Numbered from the stretch's first letter, positions 1 through 9,615 are shown. The stretch is 32,477 nucleotides of DNA from Mesotaenium endlicherianum (GCA_009602735.1 WELA01005182.1:763328-795804); one strand, 5' to 3'. Numbers and translations are program-made. Notes: generated from the letters alone by a model not told the origin.

Positions 1-188
1 TGACTTTTGCCACATGGAGTTCTTCTAGGTCTTTCCTCTAACTTCGAAAATGCCTTGGAAGGTTCAAAGGACATGAACCAAGTTACTAGAGTACCTATTC
101 ACACTTGACTCCACACAATACTACTCCAAATATATTTGAAAACATTAAAATATATGCAAATTAATATATAATAATTCAAATCACTACA
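1..188 (-). mobile_element. LTR fragment of chromovirus family A, minus strand, cut by window edge
   Basis: The reverse complement matches, without gaps by eye, the first 188 bases of the LTRs at 13512, 19690 and 24845. The LTR start (TGTAGTGA) lies at 188 and reads leftwards. The sequence right of 188 is not the G-rich polypurine tract that precedes family A 3' LTRs. This is therefore either the 5' LTR of a minus-strand element lying left of the window or a solo LTR. It sits inside the 3' end of another gypsy element. Confidence 0.9.
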
Positions 189-236
189 TTATTTGTAGAA
201 TGCGTCGAGGACGTCGCATCTTGAGGAGGGGGATGA
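189..236 (+). mobile_element. 3' internal end and polypurine tract of a second gypsy family
   Basis: A purine-rich tract (GAGGAGGGGGA, 223-233) is followed by TGA and then TGTAAGG. This has the same layout as the family A polypurine tract and LTR junction at 19680-19696. The internal region further left was displaced by the LTR fragment at 1-188. Calling it a polypurine tract is inference from this junction pattern. Confidence 0.55.
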
Positions 237-1000
237 TGTAAGGTCATAGGTTTATAAAGTGCATTTTTGAGTTTCATGAAAGTATGTTTTGATTGTATAG
301 TAGTGTAGAGTGCATTTTTGTGGTTATTTTGATATAAAGTTCATCGAATTTGGTCACGTATTGAGAGAGTTATGGATTTCCGAAGTTTAATTAGTTTTGA
401 GGTCGGTTGACGACTGTCCTTAATTCGCGGTGAGAGCGACCGTCGGATTGACCGACAGCGTCGAGCGATCTGGCCCGTTAAAATGAACTCGAACCTTCAC
501 GTAAGTTCGGCTGACGCGGAGTGCCGACTAGGTCGATTTACCTAGAAGTTTTGGTTTAGGCTAGGGCGTCTAAGATAGAATATTCTAGTAATGTCGATGC
601 ATGTATGTGGACGTCAATTCGGCCCGACACGTCATATTAGACTGATCTGGCTTACTCACGAATATTCTGGAAGGGACGATTTGACCAACACTTAGAAAAA
701 TCCGTAGCTTCCTCCTAGGGTGGAGCACTTAGGCAGAAAATTATGAATAGGCATAACTTCTTTGTTTCTTATCAGTTTTCACTTTTGTAAATTCCTACGG
801 GTTTGTAATGACAATGCCTTTCATCCTACATCATTTGTGAGTAGTTTCTTGCCACTCAAAATGTCAAGTAATTTTCCTAAGCTTTCTTAGCAATATGCCG
901 CTGCACTCTTGAGTATGATTGCAACTAGCTTTGTTCCTCGTGAGTCACTACGCTTCCACTAGGCCACTCTGCCCCTTTCAAAGCTACCATCCTTCGTTCT
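237..1000 (+). mobile_element. Probable 3' LTR of a second gypsy family, end uncertain
   Basis: The sequence begins with TGTAAGG directly after a polypurine-like tract, as expected for an LTR start. It does not resemble the family A LTR. There is no coding region, and no second copy in the window to set the right boundary. The end given is only an estimate. Confidence 0.4.
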
Positions 1001-1956
1001 CCTCAAGGTCCAACTTCAGAACAAACGGGGTTCTTTAGAAGGCCAGCTGACAGACCTAGAGGCTTGTCCAAATCTAGGTCCAGAACTCAGTTTCCTGATC
1101 CTGAAGCCCCAGGAACAACTCCCTAGATGACAGGCTGAAGAGGCAGTCTGTGGGGGAGGCTGGTCAGGTTCAGTTTCCTGACCAGAAACTTCTGCAGTTT
1201 AATGTTGTCGAGGCGACGACAAGTTAAGTTGGAGGGTTATTAATGAATCAGTATATTGGTAGAAATAATATTCATTTAAATATAATAGTTAATTAAGTTC
1301 AGCCTGCTGAACTTTATGTAGTATTGAGTCTGCTGGACTTCATATAATTATCGATTTAAGGACTCAGCCGGAAGCAGCAAGCTGAAGTCAACTTAAGTCA
1401 GCTTGCTGACACATTCTTTGACAGCCAGCTGACTTCCGTACTCGGTAGCAGCAAACTGCCTCGATATGCATCTAAGTGTGGTATGCTAGGGGAATGGCCA
1501 GATGACATCCCTATGATGGATGGCGATTCGGGATGATAGGAGATGGCGATGGATTTGGTTAACCGAGGTCCTACCAACGTGGTTACCTCCCGGGTAGGCG
1601 GTGCCATCGCACTGGCCGTTGAACAGGATACTCATTCCATGTACATATGCTAGGCATTGCTCTCGAGTTCGGCATTTGGAAACGAGGCCAACTCTCTTGT
1701 ACGGCTTACTGGGAGAGATTTGAATCCAAGGCGAGAAGCCATGATACGCACTGTCTTCCAACCTTGCTTATGTACGAGTTTACTAATTGCATTATTGATG
1801 CTAGTTTACTCGCATTTGACTTACGAGTATTGTTCACTGCTAGTGTGTTGTCCTTTGCCGTTTAACCAATTAACAGAAAATACCATAAAGATTACTTGCT
1901 GATATAAAGATCTTTATTAATTGTTAATCGCCTATGTGGTAAGTCGATTCATTTCA
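1001..1956. other. Non-coding stretch, no gene recognised; short palindromes
   Basis: Only short frames without recognisable domains occur here. There is a cluster of short inverted repeats, including a perfect 16-base one at 1297-1312 (GTTCAGC/GCTGAAC around CT) and GTCAGC/GCTGAC around TT at 1397-1410. Related CTGCTGRAC-like words lie between and after them. They could be remnants of a DNA transposon end, but no matching partner end was found. Confidence 0.5.
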
Positions 1957-2136
1957 GTCAATGGCTGCTTGGTATTTTGTTACACTTTGTGATGTACTCG
2001 TGATTGTGTGGCAAACCCATGTATGGCATGTCATTGACTTGAAAGTTCAATGATGAAGTTCCTTGTTTAGGACTTTTTAAGTTAAGAAAAAATATCATAT
2101 TTGTGTGATCATGACAGGGTGGCATTTCCTCTACAG
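1957..2136 (+). pseudogene. ELIP pseudogene, left part: end of exon 3 and start of intron 3
   Basis: Bases 1957-1971 encode VNGCL, matching INGRL at the end of exon 3 in the intact ELIP gene (28985-28999). The match continues across the GT donor at 1972 for about 45 intronic bases at roughly 70 percent identity without gaps. The Arg of the conserved chlorophyll-binding NGR motif is replaced by Cys. Similarity stops just left of 1957, so exons 1, 2 and most of exon 3 are missing. The intron is interrupted at 2136 by the hAT element and resumes after 9835. Confidence 0.7.
2129..2136. repeat. Left target-site duplication of the hAT element
   Basis: CTCTACAG lies immediately before the left terminal inverted repeat. 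CTCTAAAG (9836-9843) lies immediately after the right one. Seven of eight bases match. An 8-bp duplication is the hallmark of hAT insertion. Confidence 0.85.
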
Positions 2137-2154
2137 CAGGGTTACGCCGTTCGC
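2137..2154 (+). repeat. Left terminal inverted repeat of hAT
   Basis: CAGGGTTACGCCGTTCGC is the exact reverse complement of 9818-9835. The CAGGG start is typical of hAT ends. Confidence 0.93.
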
Positions 2155-2219
2155 CGAACTGGCCGACCTTCGTACGCTTAATTAAGCGAACTGAGTTGTT
2201 TGCACGAACTAAGCGAACT
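2155..2219 (+). repeat. Left subterminal repeats of hAT
   Basis: GCGAACT occurs at 2186-2192 and 2213-2219, with variants (CCGAACT, ACGAACT) in between. The same word recurs near the right end in the same orientation. Subterminal repeats near hAT ends are known transposase-binding sites in other hAT elements; that role here is inference. Confidence 0.6.
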
Positions 2220-3189
2220 AAATTTTCTTCACTCGTGCCGGCCGCCCAAGAACGACTCGACGCGTGCACGTCAGGCTTCACACAATTTGTTTAACTTGTG
2301 AATTTGATTGAAGCGTCAATCGACGCAATTGAAAACGAAAGTACACTAACACGAGGTTTTTGAAAGAGTGGCGGGAGCCCGAAAGATCACAAAATTTTGA
2401 CGAAACTTTGAGACGAATGTTTTGGGATCCGCGAGTATCGCAGCATTCGTTGCACATTCATCTGCCTACATAGCTGCTCATACATAGCTGCTCAGGGCAC
2501 ACTTAGGACCCCTCTGAGGCGAAACCTGCAACATACTTAAGACCCCTGTAGTGCTTCGAGGTCCATTCCGCACATCTTCTATCATTGTAAGTTCGTCTCA
2601 TGTTTCATTGACGTGTGCACCTTGCTCGCACTTTGCTCTGTACTTTGCTAATTTTGCTGAATCTTTCAAATCCGGAACTATGTGGTGCTTGCTTATGCAT
2701 GTTTCTATGTTCTCATATTTGATCTTGGTCTCAGAGTTGACATCTGCGCTTACATTGTGCTTACTTGCCGTTCTCTTTGTTATTCTCTATCTCTTCAGGA
2801 AGGTTGACACAAGAAGGCGGCCAGTTTGACACATTGTCCTTGGCCTGTAAATTTCAGGTGAATTTGCTTTCCACCCCCTCTATCTTTCCTCTTAGCTAGT
2901 CGTGTAGGTTCTCTACTACTTCTATGTCCTGCCTGTTGTATACTTACTACTGCTGTTCTTCCTTTTTTTGAGTGTTTGGATACTAAAAAAGCATGTGCTA
3001 ATCCCACTTATGTGTTTGTCTCTCATGTTGCGCTCTTCATTCACTTCGCCTTCACCTTCATCTTTCATGCATCAGAAGCTCTTCTTCCAGGCATCAGTAG
3101 CTCTAGAGGTACTTCTGTAGCAAGTGTGCCTGGTGNTAGAGGTACTTCTGTAGCAAGTCTGCCTGGTGCCTCAGTGTCCCTGTTTGTTT
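2220..3189 (+). other. hAT 5' leader with candidate splice sites, no clear coding
   Basis: No reading frame here has a recognisable domain. A strong donor-like GTAAGT lies at 2587-2592. An acceptor-like CTCTTCAG ends near 2799, and another acceptor-like AATTTCAG lies near 2858. These could define short non-coding 5' exons spliced to the transposase exon that opens after the acceptor at 6193. Only RNA data could confirm this. No convincing promoter motif was seen. Confidence 0.35.
3105..3169. other. Direct repeat around a single N (3136), likely assembly join
   Basis: About 31 bases starting TAGAGGTACTTCTG are repeated on both sides of a lone N, with one mismatch. The pattern suggests two overlapping contig ends placed side by side rather than a true tandem repeat. 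Confidence 0.7.
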
Positions 3190-6000
3190 GCTTGCTTGGG
3201 GCTCGCTGGCTTGCTGCAGTGCTGCAGCTGGCCGCCCCCGTGTTGTGTTTTTGCTTGCCCGGGGCGAGCTAGATCTTGTTGTGCTGCAGCTGGCCGCCCC
3301 CGTGTTGTGTTTCTGATTGCCCGGGGCGGGCTAGCTGTTGCAGTGTTGCAGCGGGCCGCCCCCGTGTCCCTATTTGTCTGCTTGCTCGGGGCTGGCTGGC
3401 TTGCTGCAGTGCTGCAGCTGGCCGCCCCCGTGTTGTGTTTCTGCTTGCCCGGGACGGCTTGGCTGCTGTGTGCTGCAGTGGCCCCTTACTTTCTGCTTGT
3501 TTGCTTTTTGTTTGTTCTTTTGTTTGCTTTGTTTCGTTTGTTTGTTTTCTGTTTGTTTGCCCGCCCCCGTGTTGCACTTTTTGTGCTTGCTCTACTCGGG
3601 GCGGGCTGGCTGTTGCAGTGCTGCAGCTACCCGACCCTGTTCTAGTTTTTTATTGCTTGCCCGGGGGCGGACTGGCTGCTGCGGTGCGGCAACTGCCTGC
3701 CCCTTGCTTTTTTATTTGTTTCTTTGTTCGGGGCGGGTTGTCTGCTGCAGTGCCGCAGCTGCCCGCCCCTTGTTGCTGTATGTTTGTTTTAGTCGGGTCA
3801 AGCTGGCTGCTGCAGTGCTGCAGCCGCTCGCTCCTTTCTTGTTTTGGCCAAAGTTGGCTGGCTGAATTGCATCAGCCCCTTACTTGCTTTGGTCTTTGTT
3901 GTTCGATTGTTGCAGTGCTGCAGGAGCTCGCCCTGACATAGTCTGCATCCCCTGCGCCTATCAACGAGCAACCGTCGGGGCTAGCGCATCAGGTGCCCTT
4001 CCCTCCCTTTCCCTCTTCTATTGGTTATGTCGAGGCGGTCTGGTTGCTGCAGTGCTGCAGCCGTCACCCCTTGCTTGCTTTGGTTGGGGCGAGCTGGCCG
4101 TTGCAGTGCTGCAGCCGCCCGCCCCTTGCTTGTTTCTTTGTTTCCTCAGTCGCGGTCGGGCTGGTCAAGTTTGAGCGGCTGAACTGCAGCCGCTCCTTGC
4201 TTGCATTTTGTTGGGGCGGTCTGGCTGCTGTTGTGCTGCAGCCGCCCCTTGCTTTCTCTTTCCTCGGTGCCGGAGTGGCTGGCTGCTGCAGTTCTGCAGG
4301 TGCCCAGTTGGCTGTTTGCAGTTTTTTTTGTTGCTGTACTAGTCGGGCGGGTTGGCTGCTGCAGTACTGCAGCTGGCCGCCCCTGTTTTGTTGCGTTTGT
4401 GCTTCAATCGGGGTGGGCTGCTTGCTGCAGTGCCCCAGCTGCCCGCCCCCGTGTCCTTGGTTTTTTGCGTTCTGGGGCTGGCTGGCTTGCTGCAGTGCTG
4501 TAGCTGGCCGCCCCCGTGTCCGTGTTTGTTTGCTTGCTCGGGGCGGGCTGGCTGCTGCTGTGCTGCAGCTGGCCGCCCCCGTGTTGTGTTTCTGCTTGCT
4601 CGGGGCGGGCTGGCTGCTGCAGTGCTGCAGCTGGCCGTCGCCGTGTCCCTCTGTTTTAGCTTACTCGGGACTGGCTGGCTTGCTACAGTGCTGCAGCTGC
4701 CCACCCCTGTGTCCCTCTTTTCTTGCCTGCTCGGGGCGGGCTGGCTGCTGCAGCCCTGCAGCCGCCCGCCCCTTGCTTGTTTCTTTGTTTCTTTAGTCGA
4801 GGCGTGCTGGTCAAGTTTGTCTGGCTGCTTTTAGTTTGCTTGCTTGGNTTCTTGGGGCGGGCTTGCTGCTGCTGTGCTGCAGCCGGCCGCCCCCGTGTTG
4901 TGTTTCTGCTTGCCCAGGGCGGGCTGGCTGCTGCAGTGCTGCAGCTGGCCGCCCTCGTGTCCCTCTTTCTTTGCTTGCTTGGGGCTGGTTGGCTTGCTAC
5001 AGTGGTGCAGCTGCCGACCCCTGTGTCGCTTTTTGTTTGCTTGCTCGGGGCGGGCTGGCTGCTCCTGTGCTGCAGCCGGCCGTCCCCGTGTTGGGTTCTT
5101 GCTTGCCCGGGGCGGGCTGGTTGCTGCAGTGCTTCAGCCTCCCGCCCCCGGGTCCCTGATTTTTTGCTTGCTCGGGGCGGGCTGGCTGCTGTAGTGCTGC
5201 AGCTGTCGCAGCTGCCCACCCCTATGTCCCTCTTTTTTTGCTTGCTCTGGGCTGGCTAGCTTGCTGCAGTGCTGCAGCTGCCCACTCTCGTGTTGCTTTT
5301 TGTTTGCTTGCTCAGGGCGGGCTAGTTCCTGCAGTCCTGCAGCCGCCCGCCCCTTGCTTGTTTCTTTATTTCTTTAGTTGGGACGGTCTGGTCAAGTTTG
5401 TTTGCCTGAACTGCAGCCGCCCCTTGCTTGCATTTTGTTTGGGGCTTTCTGGCTGCTGCTGTGCTGCAGCCGCCCCTTGCTTGCTCTTTCCTCGTGGCCG
5501 GCTGGCTGCAGCAGTTTTGCAGCTGCTTGGCTGGCTGTTTGCAATTTTACTGTTGCTGTATTATTTGGGCGGGCTGGCTGTTGCAGTGCTGCAGCTGGCT
5601 GCCCCCGTTTTGTTGCGTTTGTGCTTCAGTCGGGGCGGGGTGCTTGCTGCAGTGGTGCAGCTAGCCGCCCCCGTGTCCCTGTTTGTTTGCTTGCTCGGGG
5701 CTGGCTGGCTTGCTGCAGTGCAGCTCCTATTGTGTTTCTGCTTGCCGGGGGCGGACTGGCCGCTGCAGTGCCGCAGTTGACTTCCCCCGTGTTGTGTTTT
5801 GCTTGCTCGGGATGAGCTGGCTGGTTGCTGCTATGCTGCAGCTGCCCGCCCCCGTCTCGCTTTCTGTTTGCTGCACCCCTCGTATTCCTGTTTTGTTGCT
5901 TTCCCGGTGCTGGCTGGCTAGCTGCAGTGCTGTAGCTGCCAACCCCCGTGTCGATGTGTTTTTGCATGCCCGGGGCGGGTTGGCTGCTGCGGCACTGCCC
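3190..6000 (+). repeat. GC-rich minisatellite with hairpin-forming unit of about 63 bp
   Basis: Several dozen degenerate copies occur of a unit that alternates a GC-rich half and a T-rich half. The GC-rich half is GGGGCGGGCTGGCTG, CTGCAG, TG, CTGCAG, then CTGGCCGCCCCCG. The T-rich half resembles TGTTTGTTTGCTTGCTC. The GC-rich half is a quasi-palindrome: GGGGCGG pairs with CCGCCCC and the two CTGCAG blocks pair with each other. In the unit at 4733-4772 the outer arms (4733-4741 and 4764-4772) are perfectly complementary over 9 bases. Because the array lacks stops in several frames, cysteine- and alanine-rich pseudo-proteins of up to about 267 residues appear on both strands; I do not regard these as genes. 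The array lies between candidate leader exons and the transposase start, so it is probably intronic. Confidence 0.9.
4848..4848. other. Single N inside the minisatellite
   Basis: An isolated N lies in TTGCTTGG-N-TTCTTGGGG. The array is repetitive, so a collapsed or joined assembly here is likely and the true copy number is uncertain. Confidence 0.6.
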
Positions 6001-6207
6001 CTGTGTTGCTGGTTTTTTTGCTTGCTCTGCTGCTGCTCCTCCTATGCTTGCCTCTCTTGCTGTCCTATTGTCGCTCTCTCTGTGCTTGCCCTTGCTGCTG
6101 CTCCTATATTGTTGCCTTCACTACTGCCTTGTTGTTGCTCTCTTTACTGAGCCTATTTTCTTACTGCTTTATTTATTCCCTTCGTTATTGCAGGTTTCAC
6201 GCGCATC
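6001..6207 (+). other. Pyrimidine-rich tract and splice acceptor before the transposase
   Basis: A long CT-rich stretch (about 6018-6180) leads to TTATTGCAG, ending at 6193, a good 3' splice site. The first ATG of the transposase frame follows at 6208. This supports an upstream intron that could span the whole minisatellite (candidate donor at 2587). Confidence 0.55.
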
Positions 6208-8576
6208 ATGTCCCAACCATTCACTTCGTGTGGAGCAACGCTTGCTAGAATGAGAGGGGCTACTGGAGCTTTAAGCGCTCGTTTGCCCCCTAGAGCAGTT
6301 GCTGCAAGATCTGGTCCAGAGTGGGCCCATGTATCCATTGTTGCGGAAGCCAAGACGAAGAATTCACATCCGAAGGTCAAGTGCAACTATTGCTTCAACG
6401 AGTTTGTTGCTGGGGTTACCAGGATTCGTGGCCATCTCACGGGAGGACTTAAGGATGTTAGTCAGTGTGAGGAGGTTCCTGATGAGGTTCTAGATGTCAT
6501 GATTCCTCGTTTTAATGGTTCGTCTAGTGGTGTCTTGGGAAAGCGACGTAGTAAGAATGCCATGCAAGCTGCACAAAAGCGCGTGTTTGAATGGGGTTCT
6601 TGTGCTAGTGGCTCCCCCTCTTTACGCAGGGAGACTGGGCAGACCTCTATAAGTGACATGTTCCAAAACATGAATGCTGATGCTGTCCATGAGATTGTCG
6701 CTCGCTTCTTCTATGGTACTGGTGCGTCATTTAATGTTGCTCGCAGCGAGTTCTTTAGAGAGATGTTGGTTGCAGTCAGTAAATACACGCAGGAAACGGG
6801 TTTAGTGTATGTCCCGATGAAGGATAAGCCGCTCGGAAGTACCCTACTAGACAGAGAGGTGTTGAAGATAGAAGCTTGGGAGAAGAAACAGAAGAAGGCA
6901 CTACCAATGACAGGATGTAGCATTGTAGCAGATGGGTGGACTGATCCATGCGGGCATCCTCTTCTTAATGTGCTTATGGTTGTGGGTGGCACTGAGATGT
7001 TCATGGATGCTATCAACACTGAGGGTGAAAGGAAAACGGGTGACTACATTGGTAACCACCTGCTTGCGACCGTAGAGAAGATAGGCGCCGACCATGTTGT
7101 ACAGCTTTGCACAGACTCTGCAGCTAACATTGTAGCTGGCTGTAATATGGTTCGCGAGAAGCACCCGCACATATATTGGACCCCTTGTGCTGCTCACATT
7201 TTGGACCTGCTGTTAAAAGACCTAGGAAAGATAAAAGAGCTAGAGGGCATAATCGATAGCTTCAAGCACTTGGTCCAGTTTGTTGCAAACCACCACATAC
7301 CTCACGCTCTTTACCGTGAGCATGGGGCAAGGCTTAAAAAAAACTAGAGTTGTTGAAGCCAGGACCTACGAGGTTTGCTAGTAACTTCCTTTGCTTGCAA
7401 AGACTCATCGTTGTGAGAGATACCTTACAAGCTATGGTGACTGACAGTAGGTGGCTTGAGTGGGCGGCAAAGAATGGTTGTGTAGGTGAGGCTACGAAGA
7501 TTAGAGACCTAGTTCGTGACGATGAACTTTGGGCGCGAGTGAAGGTATGGGTAGCCGTGTGTGAGCCCATCGTAGTTCTTCTTCGACTAGTTGACTCTCC
7601 ACAACCTTCTCTTGGGAAGATCTGGGCTCGTATGAGCGCCATCAAAATTCATATGCATGAGGTTGAAGGACTCAAACCAACACAAAGAACCCAAGTTAAG
7701 AAGGACGTGAAGGCTCGCTGGGAGCAGCTTCACAGCCCCTTACATTCTGCGGGTAAAAGTCTCTTTTGTTGTTGCTCACCTTTCTTGCTCGGCGGCTGCT
7801 GTTCTTTTGCATGCTTGTTATTGTGTGCTGGTCATTGTTATTTTGCTTGTTATTGTTATTGCTCTCTTTTTGTGAAAAGTACATTGTGTAGTCGATCATA
7901 CACTGAGTTTGCTTATTGACTTCGTGTGGCTACAGGATACTATCTCGACCCCGAGTTCCAAGACCATGAGTCTTGGGCAGTTGAGAAGTGTCTACTTACT
8001 GATTGGTCCGACGTGCGGAATACCCTTGTCGGAGGAGGTGTGGCTGACCGAGCGTTGGTGGATCGAGAGTTGGCGCTCTACCGGCAGAGTGGTGACATTT
8101 TTGGCGATGACGTTTGCAAGGCTAATAAGACCATGATGCCTGCTCACGTGTGGTGGGAAACATACGGAAGTCATTGTCCTAATCTTCAGCTTCTTGCTAT
8201 GAGAATATTGTCGCAACCTGGTTCAGCAGCAGCATGTGAGAGAAATTGGTCTGAGTACGGGTTTGTTCATAGTGCACTTCGCAATAGGCTGCTCCCTACT
8301 AGAGCAAAAAAGTTAGTGTACGTGCATTCTATGTTGAGACTTCAGGAGAAGAGTTTGGACTTCCTTGGACCAAGTGTCGGCGCAACTCCATGGGTTGAAG
8401 AAGCGGAGTTCTTGGAGACACCTGAAGAGGAGGGTCTCAATCTTGCCATGCATGCCTCGTTGAGTGAGGAAGGGGAGATGGAGGTAGAGGAAGAGGAGGT
8501 AGAGGAAGAAGAGCTGGAGGAGCGACCTAGTGGTGCAACTTCAGGAAGAAGAAGACCAAGAGCGATTGGTTACTAG
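6208..8576 (+). CDS. hAT transposase (BED finger, DUF659-type core, hATC), with one frameshift
   Basis: The product is a cut-and-paste DNA transposase expected to act in the nucleus on the element's own ends. Part one (6208-7347, 379 residues) carries a BED-type zinc finger (C59, C62, H76 and nearby C87). It also has the RNase H-like core, with Asp242 in VADGWTD and Asp303 in CTDSAAN. The frame breaks in a run of eight A (7335-7342); homologous sequence continues in another frame from about 7344 (GPTRFASNF). A 183-base GT-AG intron (7753-7935) joins SAG to YYLDPEF in frame. The last exon holds the hATC dimerisation region (ACERNWS, about 8234-8254) and an acidic Glu-rich tail before the stop. 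Without the frameshift it would be about 720 residues, normal for this family. The break may be real decay or a homopolymer error. The start is the first ATG after the acceptor at 6193. Confidence 0.88.
7753..7935 (+). other. Intron in the hAT transposase gene
   Basis: It starts GTAAAAG and ends GCTACAG. The middle is T-rich and carries stops. Removing it joins the two coding parts in frame at a position where related transposases read continuously (LHSAG to YYLDPEF). Confidence 0.8.
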
Positions 8577-8704
8577 ATAGTGGAATTGTTTGTTAGGTAG
8601 CTTGTACTTAGACTTAGCTTGTACTTAGAATTGTTGTCAAACTCACTTTTTCTTACTGAGCCTTTGCTCACTCTTAAATGTCGCATTTATAAGTACTTTC
8701 TACT

Positions 8705-8758
8705 TCTTATACAGGCTTGTTAAGAAGNGTCTATTTCTTATACAAGCTTGTTAAGAAG
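8705..8758. other. Direct repeat around a single N (8728), likely assembly join
   Basis: TTCTTATACAGGCTTGTTAAGAAG is followed by N and, a few bases later, by an almost identical copy with one mismatch. It looks like overlapping contig ends. Confidence 0.65.
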
Positions 8759-8997
8759 CTTAATCTTTTTCACACTTGTTTATTGAAGCTTATTATACTC
8801 GATGAAGAAGAAAATATCCTCCTAAGCCTTCTGTATGAAGTAATTAAAGAAGTACTAAAAACAGGCTCTGCTAAGCAGCCCTCCCAATGTTTTCTTACAC
8901 TTTTTTTCGCTAAGTATAAATTGCCTATTTTCACATAAAGAGGCAATAAATAAGTACTTAATTCTTATGTGTTTGTTGATTATGAGTGTGAGTGATT

Positions 8998-9042
8998 CGA
9001 TAAGCTTTACTAAACCTGTNCGATAAGCTTTACTAAACCTGT
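8998..9042. other. Exact 22-bp direct repeat around a single N (9020), likely assembly join
   Basis: CGATAAGCTTTACTAAACCTGT stands on both sides of the N without mismatch. An exact duplicate meeting at an N is best explained by unmerged contig overlap. Confidence 0.75.
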
Positions 9043-9204
9043 TCAGATGTGATGAAGAGGTACTCTTACATCTTATGTCTGAATTAATCAAGTCGTTAAA
9101 AAATAACAAAAAAAGGCGCCGCTAAGCGGCCCCCCCAATTTCCCCTCCCATTTTTCCTTCCAAGTCTTTTCAAAAGGATCTAAAACATTGAACCGCCTTA
9201 TTGG

Positions 9205-9285
9205 TAAGGACCACTTTATGGCCCTTTGGTAACACTGCGCTACCCGCAGCCGGAGGCGGGGGTTCAAGCCCGTCTTCTTGCATCA
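9205..9285 (+). repeat. tRNA-like or SINE-head-like patch inside hAT
   Basis: GGTTCAAGCCC (9261-9271) fits the internal B box of tRNA genes. An A-box-like TGGCCCTTTGG lies 42 bases upstream (9219-9229). Between them CTGC/GCAG (9235-9238, 9246-9249) closes a 7-base loop like an anticodon arm, but the loop has C instead of T at position 33. The acceptor and T stems pair poorly, so this is not a working tRNA gene. It may be a decayed tRNA or a tRNA-derived SINE head. Confidence 0.35.
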
Positions 9286-9425
9286 TTGGCGCCCAATCTC
9301 GTCAGACAACAGCAGTAGTTTTTGTCAAACAAAATTACTATGTGCCGCAGCTTTGCTAATTTTGTTAAATCAAAGTCAATGAGCCGTAGAATTCTGTGTG
9401 GCACTTTGGTATGTCAACATCCCCT

Positions 9426-9615
9426 GGAACCAGTGGCGAAAGTTCACACCCATCCGCTTACGTCCGGAGTGAATGTCATGAATAAAATCTCTTTTTCGAG
9501 ACTCGCCGCTGCACAGCGGTGGAACCAGTGGCAAAAGTTCACTCCCATCCGCTTACGTCCGGAGTGAATGTCATGAATAAAATCTTTTTTTCGAGACTCG
9601 TCGCTGCACAGCGGG
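9426..9615 (+). repeat. Two tandem 95-bp repeats in the hAT 3' end
   Basis: Copy one (9426-9520) and copy two (9521-9615) both start GGAACCAGTGGC and end GCTGCACAGCGG plus one base. Only a few mismatches separate them, plus a change in the T run. This looks like a recent local duplication. Confidence 0.85.

Larger units (their letters stand above)
8577..9425 (+). other. hAT 3' untranslated and non-coding region
   Basis: There is no recognisable gene after the transposase stop. Two diverged segments share an order of words. At 8800-8894 GATGAAGAAGAAA is followed by an A-rich part and GCTAAGCAGCCCTCCCAAT. At 9050-9138 GATGAAGAGG is followed by an A-rich part and GCTAAGCGGCCCCCCCAAT. This suggests an old tandem duplication. 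Two single Ns fall here (8728 and 9020), each flanked by direct repeats. Confidence 0.5.

Noticed and set aside
3166..5780. Several overlapping Cys- and Ala-rich open frames of up to 267 residues on both strands
   Set aside because: They follow the minisatellite period, occur in most frames at once, and have no domain or start context; they are by-products of a stop-poor repeat.
3190..6000. CRISPR-like array
   Set aside because: The units are degenerate and contiguous without unique spacers, and the context is a plant nuclear transposon.
6153..6386. Minus-strand frames opposite the transposase, ELIP and pol genes
   Set aside because: They are shadows of well-supported plus-strand genes and show no domain of their own.
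9285..9305. Possible retroviral-type primer site (TGGCGCCC) after the tRNA-like patch
   Set aside because: No LTR ends immediately before it and no internal element follows; it is part of a short palindrome ATTGG/CCAAT.
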